DNA from: Chitinophaga sp. Cy-1792 | GTDB taxonomy: Bacteria; Bacteroidota; Bacteroidia; Chitinophagales; Chitinophagaceae | Direction of reading: 5' to 3' | Length of the DNA stretch: 64,000 nucleotides | Assembly (NCBI RefSeq): GCF_011752935.1 | Contig: NZ_VWWO01000003.1 | Span: 496,001-560,000, forward strand | Shown: positions 1-7,265 of the stretch, one piece after another | Layout: the number at the start of each line of letters is the position of its first letter | Position numbering within the stretch: position 1 is the stretch's first letter | Notes under the pieces: model-generated | Seen by the model: only the letters and a program-made list of their open reading frames with translations | Databases searched by the model: none | Told to the model about the DNA's origin: nothing | Position numbers and translations under genes: made by a program

Positions 1-120
1 GCATTGTTTTTAATCAATGGGGCAGAAGAAGCATACCAGCGCTTGCAGATTAAGCAGGTATGGGTGTCGTTGTCGCACGAAAAAAACAATGCCATTGCGA
101 TGGTTGTCCTGGAGGGATAG
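1..120 (+). CDS. acpS: Holo-[acyl-carrier-protein] synthase, C-terminal fragment
   Basis: The first 120 bases read in frame to a TAG stop and give the last 39 residues of a protein that begins outside the window. The segment VSLSHEKNNAIAMVVLEG matches the C-terminal signature of AcpS-type phosphopantetheinyl transferases (a [VI]S[LI]SH motif followed by an AxA strand ending in VxLE). The enzyme moves 4'-phosphopantetheine from CoA onto acyl carrier proteins in the cytoplasm. The next gene starts 28 bases later on the same strand and encodes an adenylate-forming ligase, so the two are probably co-transcribed. A housekeeping acpS or a cluster-specific copy are both possible. The assignment rests on a short stretch. 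Confidence 0.7.
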   Translation, partial: ALFLINGAEEAYQRLQIKQVWVSLSHEKNNAIAMVVLEG

Positions 121-148
121 CCGTACATTTAACCATAACAGTATTACT

Positions 149-1441
149 ATGTTCATACCCGATATAGAGTTACAGTCGCCAGCAGCCATCAGGGCCTTCC
201 AGGAAAAGGAAGTGCTGCATATGATCGGTTATCTGCAACAGTTCTCGCCATTTTATAAAGACTGGTTTAAGCAACATAACATTCAGGCAGATGCCATTAC
301 ATCGCTGGATGACCTGCATAAAATTCCGCCGGTTACCAAGGAGGCGTTGCAGGAGCATAACTGGGATTTTTTATGTGTAGATAAAAGTAAGATCGCGGAG
401 TATACCACCACCTCCGGAACGCTGGGAAGGCCGGTGATCATCGCTTTAACAGAGAAAGACCTGCAACGGCTTACCTATAATGAGTACATTTCTTTCAGCT
501 GTGCCGATGGCCGCGACAGTGATATATTTCAGCTGATGCTGACGCTGGACCGTCAGTTTATGGCTGGTATGGCGTATTATAACGGTATCCGTAAACTCGG
601 TGCAGGTGTGCTTCGTGTAGGCCCGGGCGTGCCAGGCATGCAGTGGGAGAACATAGAAAGAATCAAGCCTACCACCATTGTGGGCGTGCCTTCTTTCCTT
701 GTGAAGCTGATCGCTTACGCCAAAGAACATAACATAGATATCAACAGTACCTCTGTTAAAAAAGCAGTTTGTATTGGAGAGAATATACGTAATACAGATT
801 TTTCGTTGAATGTGTTAGGGAAGAAGATTACAGAGCAGTGGAACATACAGCTTTATTCGACCTATGCGTCAACAGAAATGCAGACAGCGTTTACAGAGTG
901 TAAAGCAGGGCAGGGTGGGCATCATCATCCTGAGTTGCTGTACATAGAGTTGCTGGACGATAACAATCAACCGGTGGGCCCTGGCCAGGATGGTGAGGTA
1001 ACCATTACTACTCTTGGTGTAGAAGGTATGCCCCTGCTGCGTTACAAGACAGGAGATATCTGCCGTTATTATCCGGAGCCTTGCAGCTGTGGCAGGCAGA
1101 CGTTGCGATTGTCGCCGGTGATAGGCCGTAAGAAGCAGATGCTGAAGTTTAAAGGAACTACTTTATATCCGCCGGCATTGTTTGATTTGCTGAATGATAT
1201 GGGTGAGGTGCGTGAGTTTGTGGTAGAGGTGCAATCCAATGAGCTGGGCACTGATGAGATACTGCTGCATTTGTGGCCGCTGGAAGAATCGGAGGAGATG
1301 GACAGGAAGATACGTTCCTATTTACAGGCAAAGCTGCGTGTGATTCCGCAGATAAAATATTGTAGTCAGGGAGAGATTATGAAGTTGTTGTTTCCGGAGA
1401 ATAGCAGGAAGCCGGTGAAGTTTGTAGATAACAGGAAATAA
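149..1441 (+). CDS. PaaK-family adenylate-forming acyl-CoA/acyl-ACP ligase
   Basis: A protein of 430 residues, the usual size of phenylacetate-CoA ligase relatives, which activate a carboxylic acid with ATP and pass it to CoA or a carrier protein. The Thr/Ser/Gly-rich nucleotide loop TTTSGTLGRP is at residues 86-95. The later YASTE motif, the LLRYKTGD segment and the cysteine pair in EPCSCGR are typical of the PaaK branch. An upstream in-frame ATG at 17 would add 44 low-complexity basic residues and overlap acpS, so the ATG at 149 is preferred. Next to a carrier-protein-activating enzyme it could load an aromatic acid onto an ACP, as in aryl polyene or flexirubin pigment clusters. That role is inference, because the rest of the cluster would lie outside the window. 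A strong terminator follows. Confidence 0.85.
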   Translation: MFIPDIELQSPAAIRAFQEKEVLHMIGYLQQFSPFYKDWFKQHNIQADAITSLDDLHKIPPVTKEALQEHNWDFLCVDKSKIAEYTTTSGTLGRPVIIALTEKDLQRLTYNEYISFSCADGRDSDIFQLMLTLDRQFMAGMAYYNGIRKLGAGVLRVGPGVPGMQWENIERIKPTTIVGVPSFLVKLIAYAKEHNIDINSTSVKKAVCIGENIRNTDFSLNVLGKKITEQWNIQLYSTYASTEMQTAFTECKAGQGGHHHPELLYIELLDDNNQPVGPGQDGEVTITTLGVEGMPLLRYKTGDICRYYPEPCSCGRQTLRLSPVIGRKKQMLKFKGTTLYPPALFDLLNDMGEVREFVVEVQSNELGTDEILLHLWPLEESEEMDRKIRSYLQAKLRVIPQIKYCSQGEIMKLLFPENSRKPVKFVDNRK

Positions 1442-1464
1442 ATTTTTTAGCGATAATGAAATGG

Positions 1465-1493
1465 TCCCTTTGCTTGCTGGCAAAGGGATTTTT
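1465..1493 (+). terminator. Rho-independent terminator after the ligase gene
   Basis: TCCCTTTGC pairs perfectly with GCAAAGGGA around a six-base loop and is followed by five T. It closes the acpS/ligase unit. Confidence 0.85.
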
Positions 1494-1521
1494 CGTTTAA
1501 TGATGTTATCATAATGATTCG

Positions 1522-1542
1522 TTCATTGCGTTCAGCAATGAA
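1522..1542. repeat. Perfect inverted repeat upstream of the GNAT-like gene
   Basis: TTCATTGC and GCAATGAA are exact complements around a five-base spacer, 60 bases before the ATG at 1602. There is no T-run, so it looks more like an operator or a leader hairpin than a terminator. Confidence 0.45.
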
Positions 1543-1601
1543 GGGGTTGTTCATTTTCATTCGGGGATTTTTGGGTGCTGGTGCCGGGTAATTTTGTGGG
1601 C

Positions 1602-2129
1602 ATGTTTATTAATCCCCCACACGAAATAGATATAGAAATTGATGGTCTTACGGATAGCATTGTTTGTTGTAAGACGGATACTCGTTATGAGACAAAAATT
1701 TTGAAATTAGAGGAGCAGGATTTAAAGCGACTGCAAATGCGGAAGGGTTGGAAGTTTGACTGGTCAATAGAATATGGTTATGCGGACAGACAGGTATATA
1801 AGCTAGTGATAGCTGGCAAAGAAAAGATAATACAAGGAGTAGTTAGTTGTAGACCTAACTATGATCATTTTATAATGCATACAATTGAAAGTGCTCCTGC
1901 TAACATAGGAAAGAAAAAGAAATATCGGGGTGTAGCTGGTAATCTTGTTGCTTATGTTTGCAAGCTGTCATTAGATCATGGATATAATGGTGTTATATTA
2001 TTTACACCGAAAACTAATTTAGTTGAACATTATATTGAAACTTTAAATGCAGTGATTTTTAGGGACCAAAAAATGGTTATATTTGAAGAGGCAGCACAAA
2101 CGCTAATTAATAAATATTTTCCCACTTAA
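1602..2129 (+). CDS. GNAT-like protein of unknown substrate
   Basis: A protein of 175 residues. The central and C-terminal parts (IQGVVS, HTIESAPANIG, YRGVAGNLVAYVCKLSLDHG, GVILFTPKTN, LVEHYIETLNA) have the strand-helix order of GNAT N-acetyltransferases, but no textbook acetyl-CoA loop (QxxGxG/A) is obvious, so the fold assignment is moderate. The ATG at 1602 was chosen over a GTG at 1575 because it gives a normal N-terminus. The gene is AT-rich: 33 of 120 bases are G or C at 1981-2100, against 31 of 60 at 661-720 in the ligase. This suggests acquisition. A 60-residue basic protein starts 10 bases downstream and probably shares its transcript, which ends at the terminator near 2331. Catalytic activity is not established. 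Confidence 0.6.
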   Translation: MFINPPHEIDIEIDGLTDSIVCCKTDTRYETKILKLEEQDLKRLQMRKGWKFDWSIEYGYADRQVYKLVIAGKEKIIQGVVSCRPNYDHFIMHTIESAPANIGKKKKYRGVAGNLVAYVCKLSLDHGYNGVILFTPKTNLVEHYIETLNAVIFRDQKMVIFEEAAQTLINKYFPT

Positions 2130-2139
2130 ATTGTACTTT

Positions 2140-2322
2140 ATGGGCCGAACAATAGATCCGGATTTATTTGAGGGTACGGTTGCTCCAACAACGGAAAAAG
2201 ATCTTGAATTTTTTAGAAATTATTTTCGCATATGCAAATCAATTGGTAGGTATGTTATAGGTGCACCGCGCAAACGCAAACGCCGACTTAGCCGTTGGTC
2301 AAGGAAATTCAATAATCAATAA
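2140..2322 (+). CDS. Small basic protein with C-terminal WSRKF motif (copy 1)
   Basis: A protein of 60 residues beginning MGRTIDPDLFEG. It has an acidic N-terminal half and a strongly basic end (PRKRKRRLSRWSRKF, then NNQ). A TTG at 2131 would add three residues. No family is recognised. It lies 10 bases after the GNAT-like gene and shares its AT-rich composition. The coding bases 2278-2310 match 28 of 33 positions of 2638-2670, in the next small gene, where they encode the same C-terminal motif. Two neighbouring reading frames keeping one C-terminus argues that both are real genes. The function is unknown. The basic tail could bind nucleic acid, or could be the target of the neighbouring acyltransferase. 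Confidence 0.55.
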   Translation: MGRTIDPDLFEGTVAPTTEKDLEFFRNYFRICKSIGRYVIGAPRKRKRRLSRWSRKFNNQ

Positions 2323-2330
2323 AAATAGAA

Positions 2331-2359
2331 AAGGTTAATCATCCGATTAACCTTTTTTT
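2331..2359 (+). terminator. Rho-independent terminator after small protein copy 1
   Basis: AAGGTTAATC and GATTAACCTT pair around ATCC and run into a T-tract. This ends the GNAT-like unit. Confidence 0.85.
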
Positions 2360-2463
2360 ATTCCCAGAATCAAAATGATCTGTTCTTTTCATTCACTTTT
2401 TAGATCGCTTATTCTGTTTCATTCAGCGATTTATAATGGTATGAACATCTGTAAATTGCGGCT

Positions 2464-2673
2464 ATGGAATTCAAAAATATAAAAGGTGTAGCGCCACGAA
2501 ATTATGATGATTACGAACCTGGTTACGCTGGCTCACAGAGGTATAAATATACCAGGAAGGATAAGATGATTATAAGCATGATTTTTAGAGTCCATAAGGC
2601 CACAGGTAAGATCATGAAATGGCCGCCTAACAGACGTAAACGACCATTTAGCTTTTGGTCAAGGAAATTCTGA
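2464..2673 (+). CDS. Small basic protein with C-terminal WSRKF motif (copy 2)
   Basis: A protein of 69 residues with a tyrosine-rich N-terminal half (NYDDYEPGYAGSQRYKY) and a basic tail ending NRRKRPFSFWSRKF. Outside the tail it has no clear likeness to copy 1. It ends at the WSRKF motif itself, whereas copy 1 adds NNQ. It has its own upstream region after the terminator at 2331-2359. TAAATTGC at about 2452 resembles a Bacteroidota -7 box (TAnnTTTG) and would give an almost leaderless mRNA. The stop lies 5 bases from the stop of the convergent DUF6702 gene and no terminator is visible between them. No known family is recognised. Confidence 0.5.
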   Translation: MEFKNIKGVAPRNYDDYEPGYAGSQRYKYTRKDKMIISMIFRVHKATGKIMKWPPNRRKRPFSFWSRKF

Positions 2674-2677
2674 TGCG

Positions 2678-3166
2678 CTAGAATTTAAACTGCGCCACCA
2701 TCTCCGGATTATCCAGCTTTGTGCTCTGCCTTTTACCTCCTACAATCACATGAATCATATTTATCTGTGAACTATGCTGTTCGTATAGCACATCGTTTCT
2801 TACTTCCACATTTTTAGGTGCCGGCACGCCTTCTGCTTCGAGGAAACTCCATACGGCATCTTCCTCTATCTTATATCCGATAAAATGTAATGGGATCACT
2901 TTCCCATCCGCTTTTATGATCAGGTGCTGGGAGAGATAGGTCGCGATAAATCCTTCCACCTGTTTACGGTTAGCTGGCTTCGCAATGTCAAAACTAGTTT
3001 TAAACTGCTTTTTAAGCGTATTTTCCAGGTCATCGGCAAAAATCCGGGTACTTACCTGTAATTCCTTTTTCCCCGCATCATGGGTGATTTCTGTGACACT
3101 GGCATAGAAAGGATGCATGGTTGTCATCCATAAAGCCAGCCACCATTTACATAACAATAATCCCAC
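2678..3166 (-). CDS. DUF6702 family exported protein
   Basis: A protein of 162 residues. A hydrophobic N-terminus is followed by MHPFYASVTEI and TRIFADDLENTL, the characteristic start of the DUF6702 family in Bacteroidota. These are small exported proteins without an assigned biochemical role. The gene diverges from a HupE/UreJ-like membrane protein and an M1 peptidase, an association I recall from other Bacteroidota genomes. The 69-base divergent gap contains CAAATTTA near 3213-3220, read as TAAATTTG on the minus strand and so a possible -7 box for this gene. The function is unknown. Envelope or metal-related roles are speculation from the neighbour. Confidence 0.8.
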   Translation of the reverse strand: MGLLLCKWWLALWMTTMHPFYASVTEITHDAGKKELQVSTRIFADDLENTLKKQFKTSFDIAKPANRKQVEGFIATYLSQHLIIKADGKVIPLHFIGYKIEEDAVWSFLEAEGVPAPKNVEVRNDVLYEQHSSQINMIHVIVGGKRQSTKLDNPEMVAQFKF

Positions 3167-3235
3167 TGGACAAAAAATTTGTAAAAGTTTAACTTTTTCA
3201 GACTATAATTACCAAATTTAGTCAAAAGTAGTGCA

Positions 3236-3814
3236 ATGGATGGTTTGTATTTTAAGTTGGGTTGGCAGCACATTATCAACTGGGACGCCTATGACCACAT
3301 ATTATTCATAATCGCACTGTGTGCCATGTACCTGTTGAAAGACTGGAAGAAAGTACTGATACTCGTTACCGCCTTCACCATCGGACATTCTATCACACTG
3401 GCACTCAGCGTATTGAATATTATTCGTATCCCAAGTGATATCATAGAATTTCTGATACCTGTAACGATATGTATAACTGCGTTAAGTAATATTATACGCA
3501 AAGACAGTGAACCGAAAAGAGTACAGTTAAATTATATTTATGCCTTGTTTTTCGGATTAATCCATGGTCTTGGGTTCTCCAACTACCTGAAAAGCATGCT
3601 GGGCTCACAGACAAACATCGTGGGGCCGCTGCTGGGATTCAACCTCGGACTCGAATGCGGGCAGATCGTAATTGTAATGGCTATATTACTGATAACAGGT
3701 CTTTTTGTCAACCTTTCCGGTGTGAAACGTCGCGACTGGAATATGTGTATTTCATCCGGCGCTTTCGGGATCGCCCTCGTAATGGTGATCGACGGAGCAA
3801 AATCTATGTTTTAA
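3236..3814 (+). CDS. HupE/UreJ-like integral membrane protein
   Basis: A protein of 192 residues with about six hydrophobic helices. It shows the family's conserved features: an N-terminal DHILFIIAL segment, FTIGHSITLALS, and GLIHGLGFSNYL, with histidines that could bind metal. HupE and UreJ proteins are nickel permease-like in proteobacteria. The Bacteroidota branch sits beside DUF6702 and M1 peptidase genes rather than hydrogenase or urease genes, so nickel transport here is only a possibility. The M1 peptidase starts 19 bases after the stop, which suggests one operon. Confidence 0.8.
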   Translation: MDGLYFKLGWQHIINWDAYDHILFIIALCAMYLLKDWKKVLILVTAFTIGHSITLALSVLNIIRIPSDIIEFLIPVTICITALSNIIRKDSEPKRVQLNYIYALFFGLIHGLGFSNYLKSMLGSQTNIVGPLLGFNLGLECGQIVIVMAILLITGLFVNLSGVKRRDWNMCISSGAFGIALVMVIDGAKSMF

Positions 3815-3833
3815 AGAGTATTTAATACCGTTT

Positions 3834-6155
3834 ATGAGAAAAAGTTTATTCCTGCTCGGAATGCTGTGCACCGCCAACTTTGCCTTGCACGCACAGAACA
3901 ATCCGGGCTCCAACCATGGTAATCGCTTCGAACAACTCGGCACCATGTTGCAGTCACCCAACATGTACCGCTCTGCTTCCGGTGCACCAGGACCTAAATA
4001 CTGGCAGCAACGCGCGGATTACGAAATCGCCGCTGAAATAGACGACGATAAACAGCGCCTCACCGGTGCTGAAACCATCACCTACTTCAACAACTCCCCG
4101 GATCCGCTGACCTACATCTGGCTGCAACTGGATGAAAACCAGCACGACGCCAAGAGCGAATTACAAGGTATCAATACCAGCCGTATGTCTGATAAGATGA
4201 CAATGGCCGGCGTTAACAGCATCCTGAAAGAAGATAAAGACCTCGGCGTTAAAATCGTTAAAGTAACCGATGCCGACGGTAAAGCAGCTACCTATACCAT
4301 CAACAATACCATGATGCGTATCGACCTGCCTAAACCACTCATGCCTGGTGAAAAATACCGCTTCAAAGTAGACTGGTGGTATAATATCCCGGATCGTATG
4401 ACCATCGGCGGCCGCGGTGGTTTTGAATATTTCCCGGAAGATAAAAACTACCTCTATACCATTACCCAATGGTACCCACGTCTGGCAGTATATTCTGATT
4501 TCCAGGGATGGCAGAACAAACAGTTCTTCGGTTCCGGAGAATTTGCCCTGACCTTCGGTAATTTCCGTGTACGCATGACCGTACCTGCCGACCATGTGGT
4601 TGGTGGTACCGGTGAATGCCAGAACTATAAAGAAGTACTGACGCCTGCACAATACCAGCGCTGGCAGCAGGCACAAACCAGCAAGGAACCGGTAGAAGTA
4701 GTTACCCTCGATGAGGCTAACAAAGCAATCACCGGTCATGCCAATGCGAAGAAAACATGGGTATACGAAGCATCTAATGTGCGTGACTTCGCCTGGGTAT
4801 CTTCCCGCCGCCTCGTGTGGGACGCTATGGCTACCAATGTAGAAGGCAACAAGGTAATGGCGATGTCTTATTACGGTAAGGAAGCGTATCCTTTATATCG
4901 CCGCTACTCTACCAAAGTAGTTGCGCATACACTGAAATCTTACTCTAAACATACCATTCCATATCCTTACCCATCTGCTATTTCAGTAGAAGCGGCTAAT
5001 GGTATGGAATATCCGATGATCTGTTTCAACTATGGCCGTGCCGATAAAGACGGTACCTATTCTGAAACAACTAAAAACGGTATGATCGGTGTTATCATCC
5101 ACGAAGTAGGTCACAACTTCTTCCCGATGATCGTTAACTCCGACGAGCGTCAGTGGACATGGATGGACGAAGGCCTCAATACCTTCTGTCAGTTTATGGC
5201 CGAGCAGGAATGGGATAGCAATTTCCCTTCCGGCAGAGGCCCTGCCCACAAGATCGTGGATTATATGAAGATGCCTAAAGATCAGCTGGAGCCTATCATG
5301 ACCAACTCTGAGAATATCATCAACTTTGGTCCTAATGCATATGCTAAACCGGCTACTGGTCTGAATATACTCCGTGAAACTGTAATGGGTCGTGATCTCT
5401 TTGATTTTGCCTTCCGTGAATATGCACGCCGCTGGGCATTCAAACATCCTACACCTGCTGATTTCTTCCGTACCATGGAAGATGCTTCAGCAGTAGACCT
5501 GGATTGGTTCTGGCGCGGATGGTTCTTCGGTACGGAGCCTTGCGATATCTCGCTTGATTCCGTGAAATGGTTCCGTATGGATTCTAAAAATCCTGCTGAA
5601 AACAACGCTACCGCGAAAACAGCCTACGACAAAAACATGGACCACGTAGCACGCCGCCGCAATAAAGAAGCAGGTGTGAAATATACCGTGGACCAGGATA
5701 CAAGTCTGCAGGACTTCTACAGCAAATACGATCGTTTTGCCGTATCCAATGAAGATAAAGCAGCCTACCAGCAATATGTGAATAACCTGACACCGGAAGA
5801 GAAAAAACTCTACGACAGCAAAAAGAACTTCTACGAAGTAACGCTGAGCAACAAAGGTGGGCTGGTAATGCCGGTTATCCTCGAGTGGACTTTTGCCGAT
5901 GGTACGAAGGAAACCGACAGAATTCCGGTGTATATCTGGAGAAAAAATGAATTTGAGATCACCAAAGTATTTGCGAAAGACAAACAGGTAGTATCGGTAA
6001 AACTCGATCCACAGCGTGAAACCGCTGATATCGACGAAAGCAATAACACCTGGCCACGTCAGATGGCACCTTCTCAGTTCGAACTGTTTAAAGCCGCTAA
6101 CACAGTACGCGGTGCAAGCACAGGAGATAACCCGATGAAGAAAGCAAAGAACTAA
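3834..6155 (+). CDS. M1 family zinc metallopeptidase, exported
   Basis: A protein of 773 residues with a signal peptide (cleavage near LHA-QN, residues 20/21). The gluzincin zinc site is intact: HEVGH at residues 423-427, with the third ligand E446 in WMDEGLN exactly 19 residues after the second histidine. The substrate-recognition loop usually written GAMEN appears as the variant ANGMEYP, as in many Bacteroidota M1 relatives. The protein probably trims peptides in the periplasm. It follows the HupE/UreJ-like gene closely and is closed by a terminator, so the two form a transcription unit. The C-terminal 200 residues are lysine-rich and include a likely beta-domain. The family call is firm, the natural substrate unknown. 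Confidence 0.92.
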   Translation: MRKSLFLLGMLCTANFALHAQNNPGSNHGNRFEQLGTMLQSPNMYRSASGAPGPKYWQQRADYEIAAEIDDDKQRLTGAETITYFNNSPDPLTYIWLQLDENQHDAKSELQGINTSRMSDKMTMAGVNSILKEDKDLGVKIVKVTDADGKAATYTINNTMMRIDLPKPLMPGEKYRFKVDWWYNIPDRMTIGGRGGFEYFPEDKNYLYTITQWYPRLAVYSDFQGWQNKQFFGSGEFALTFGNFRVRMTVPADHVVGGTGECQNYKEVLTPAQYQRWQQAQTSKEPVEVVTLDEANKAITGHANAKKTWVYEASNVRDFAWVSSRRLVWDAMATNVEGNKVMAMSYYGKEAYPLYRRYSTKVVAHTLKSYSKHTIPYPYPSAISVEAANGMEYPMICFNYGRADKDGTYSETTKNGMIGVIIHEVGHNFFPMIVNSDERQWTWMDEGLNTFCQFMAEQEWDSNFPSGRGPAHKIVDYMKMPKDQLEPIMTNSENIINFGPNAYAKPATGLNILRETVMGRDLFDFAFREYARRWAFKHPTPADFFRTMEDASAVDLDWFWRGWFFGTEPCDISLDSVKWFRMDSKNPAENNATAKTAYDKNMDHVARRRNKEAGVKYTVDQDTSLQDFYSKYDRFAVSNEDKAAYQQYVNNLTPEEKKLYDSKKNFYEVTLSNKGGLVMPVILEWTFADGTKETDRIPVYIWRKNEFEITKVFAKDKQVVSVKLDPQRETADIDESNNTWPRQMAPSQFELFKAANTVRGASTGDNPMKKAKN

Positions 6156-6175
6156 TATCGTTTGATATACTAGAT

Positions 6176-6207
6176 AAGCCCGTTTCTACATAGAGACGGG
6201 CTTTTTT
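6176..6207 (+). terminator. Rho-independent terminator after the M1 peptidase
   Basis: AAGCCCGTTTCTA pairs with TAGAGACGGGCTT, with one G-T pair, and is followed by a T-run. Confidence 0.88.
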
Positions 6208-6231
6208 ATTGTAATCCCTGATTTGTTAAAT

Positions 6232-6295
6232 GGCTGGCGGCAGCCACCGCGCGCAGCGCGGAACTCTCCGGATCGATAGCGAAGCTAGCGATCCG
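6232..6295. repeat. Cluster of three GC-rich palindromes, REP-like
   Basis: Three hairpins follow one another: GGCTG/CAGCC (6232-6245), CCGCGC/GCGCGG (6247-6261) and CGGATCGATAGC/GCTAGCGATCCG (6269-6295, one mismatch). There is no T-run, and the surroundings are AT-rich. The form resembles extragenic palindromic repeat elements. Copy number elsewhere cannot be seen from this window. Confidence 0.5.
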
Positions 6296-6356
6296 CATTA
6301 TATCAAAATCATCTGCAATTGAATAAATCAATAAATTATAGCAGAATTGTAACAGC

Positions 6357-6788
6357 ATGCTTACGTTATTTTTACTATCACTTATTTGCAAACCGGATAC
6401 CAGCATAACATCTAACGTTACCCATTACGTGTATGAAGAGAATCTTTGCAGCTTTACCTACAGCATTATAATCCAGGATGATTTGCAACTATATGACAAT
6501 GGAACTTACATGCTGCAACATTTTAACCATAAAACTGCTATTGGAAGTATGCCACCGGTTACCCGGGAGTATGGAATATATAAATCACATAACGATACAT
6601 TGGAATTAAAATCAGCCATTGAAGGAGGAAATAGGATATTGACATATTGCTGGGAAAAAAGCAATACATGTCTGAAACCGATTGGTAGTACTGTCGGTTA
6701 TACTTTGGTGAAAATGGATTATTGGACAAATCAATACCTCCCCGAAAAGAAAATTAAAATAGATACATATTATCAGGGTCACCTTTAA
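6357..6788 (+). CDS. Small exported protein of unknown function, tandem copy 1
   Basis: A protein of 143 residues with a short hydrophobic start (MLTLFLLSLICKPD) that looks like a signal sequence. The rest is probably beta-rich: LQLYDNGTYMLQH, REYGIYKSHNDTLELKS, LKPIGSTVGYTL. The next gene encodes a paralogue with the same order of motifs (THYVxE, LQLxxNGT, EYGIYxSxxDTLEL, LKPxGxTxGxxL, IKIDxYYQGHL). Its TAA stop overlaps the next ATG (TAATG), so translation is probably coupled. G+C is low (19 of 60 at 6481-6540). No family is recognised. A lipocalin-like or immunity-type fold is possible but unsupported. Confidence 0.6.
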   Translation: MLTLFLLSLICKPDTSITSNVTHYVYEENLCSFTYSIIIQDDLQLYDNGTYMLQHFNHKTAIGSMPPVTREYGIYKSHNDTLELKSAIEGGNRILTYCWEKSNTCLKPIGSTVGYTLVKMDYWTNQYLPEKKIKIDTYYQGHL

Positions 6789-7237
6789 TGCCTATGTATA
6801 CATTACTATTCCTGGCGCTTTTTTGTAATGCTGATACAGCTACCTCTGCCACAATGAGCCATTATGTACATGAATCAATTGATCAGGACGAAGGCTATAT
6901 CATTAGAAACCTTTATGATCTGCAATTAAATGAGAATGGCACATTTAGCTACGAACATACATTGCTTAATGCTTATTACCTGGAGCCCTTCAGGAAAGCC
7001 CTTGTCACAAAGGAGTATGGAATATATTTTTCCCGCGGAGATACATTAGAATTAGTATCCATTACTGATGGCGGCAGGAGGTTACCGCGATATCTCTGGA
7101 TAAATAACAGCAGAAGCCTGAAACCATTGGGTAATACTTTGGGATTTGTCTTGACCAGAATGCCTTATTGGACAAAGTATTTGCCGATAATGGCCAGTAA
7201 TATAAAAATAGATGCATATTATCAGGGTCACCTTTAA
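6788..7237 (+). CDS. Small exported protein of unknown function, tandem copy 2
   Basis: A protein of 149 residues, paralogous over its whole length to the preceding gene. It starts with MPMYTLLFLALFCNADTA, a likely signal sequence. The cysteine could be a weak lipobox. The last 37 bases differ from the end of copy 1 at only two positions, much closer than the rest of the genes, which suggests recent duplication or gene conversion at the 3' end. The esterase starts 28 bases downstream, so a shared transcript is possible. Function unknown. Confidence 0.6.
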   Translation: MPMYTLLFLALFCNADTATSATMSHYVHESIDQDEGYIIRNLYDLQLNENGTFSYEHTLLNAYYLEPFRKALVTKEYGIYFSRGDTLELVSITDGGRRLPRYLWINNSRSLKPLGNTLGFVLTRMPYWTKYLPIMASNIKIDAYYQGHL

Positions 7238-7265
7238 TATATTTATCCTCCGGAAACATACATAG

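Noticed and set aside
17..148. N-terminal extension of the ligase by 44 residues
   Set aside because: It overlaps the acpS end out of frame and encodes basic low-complexity sequence not seen in PaaK proteins.
6206..6406. Minus-strand open frame of 66 codons across the palindrome cluster
   Set aside because: Most of it is translated palindrome plus AT-rich spacer and it overlaps the start of the exported protein at 6357. It is better explained as a by-product of the repeat element.
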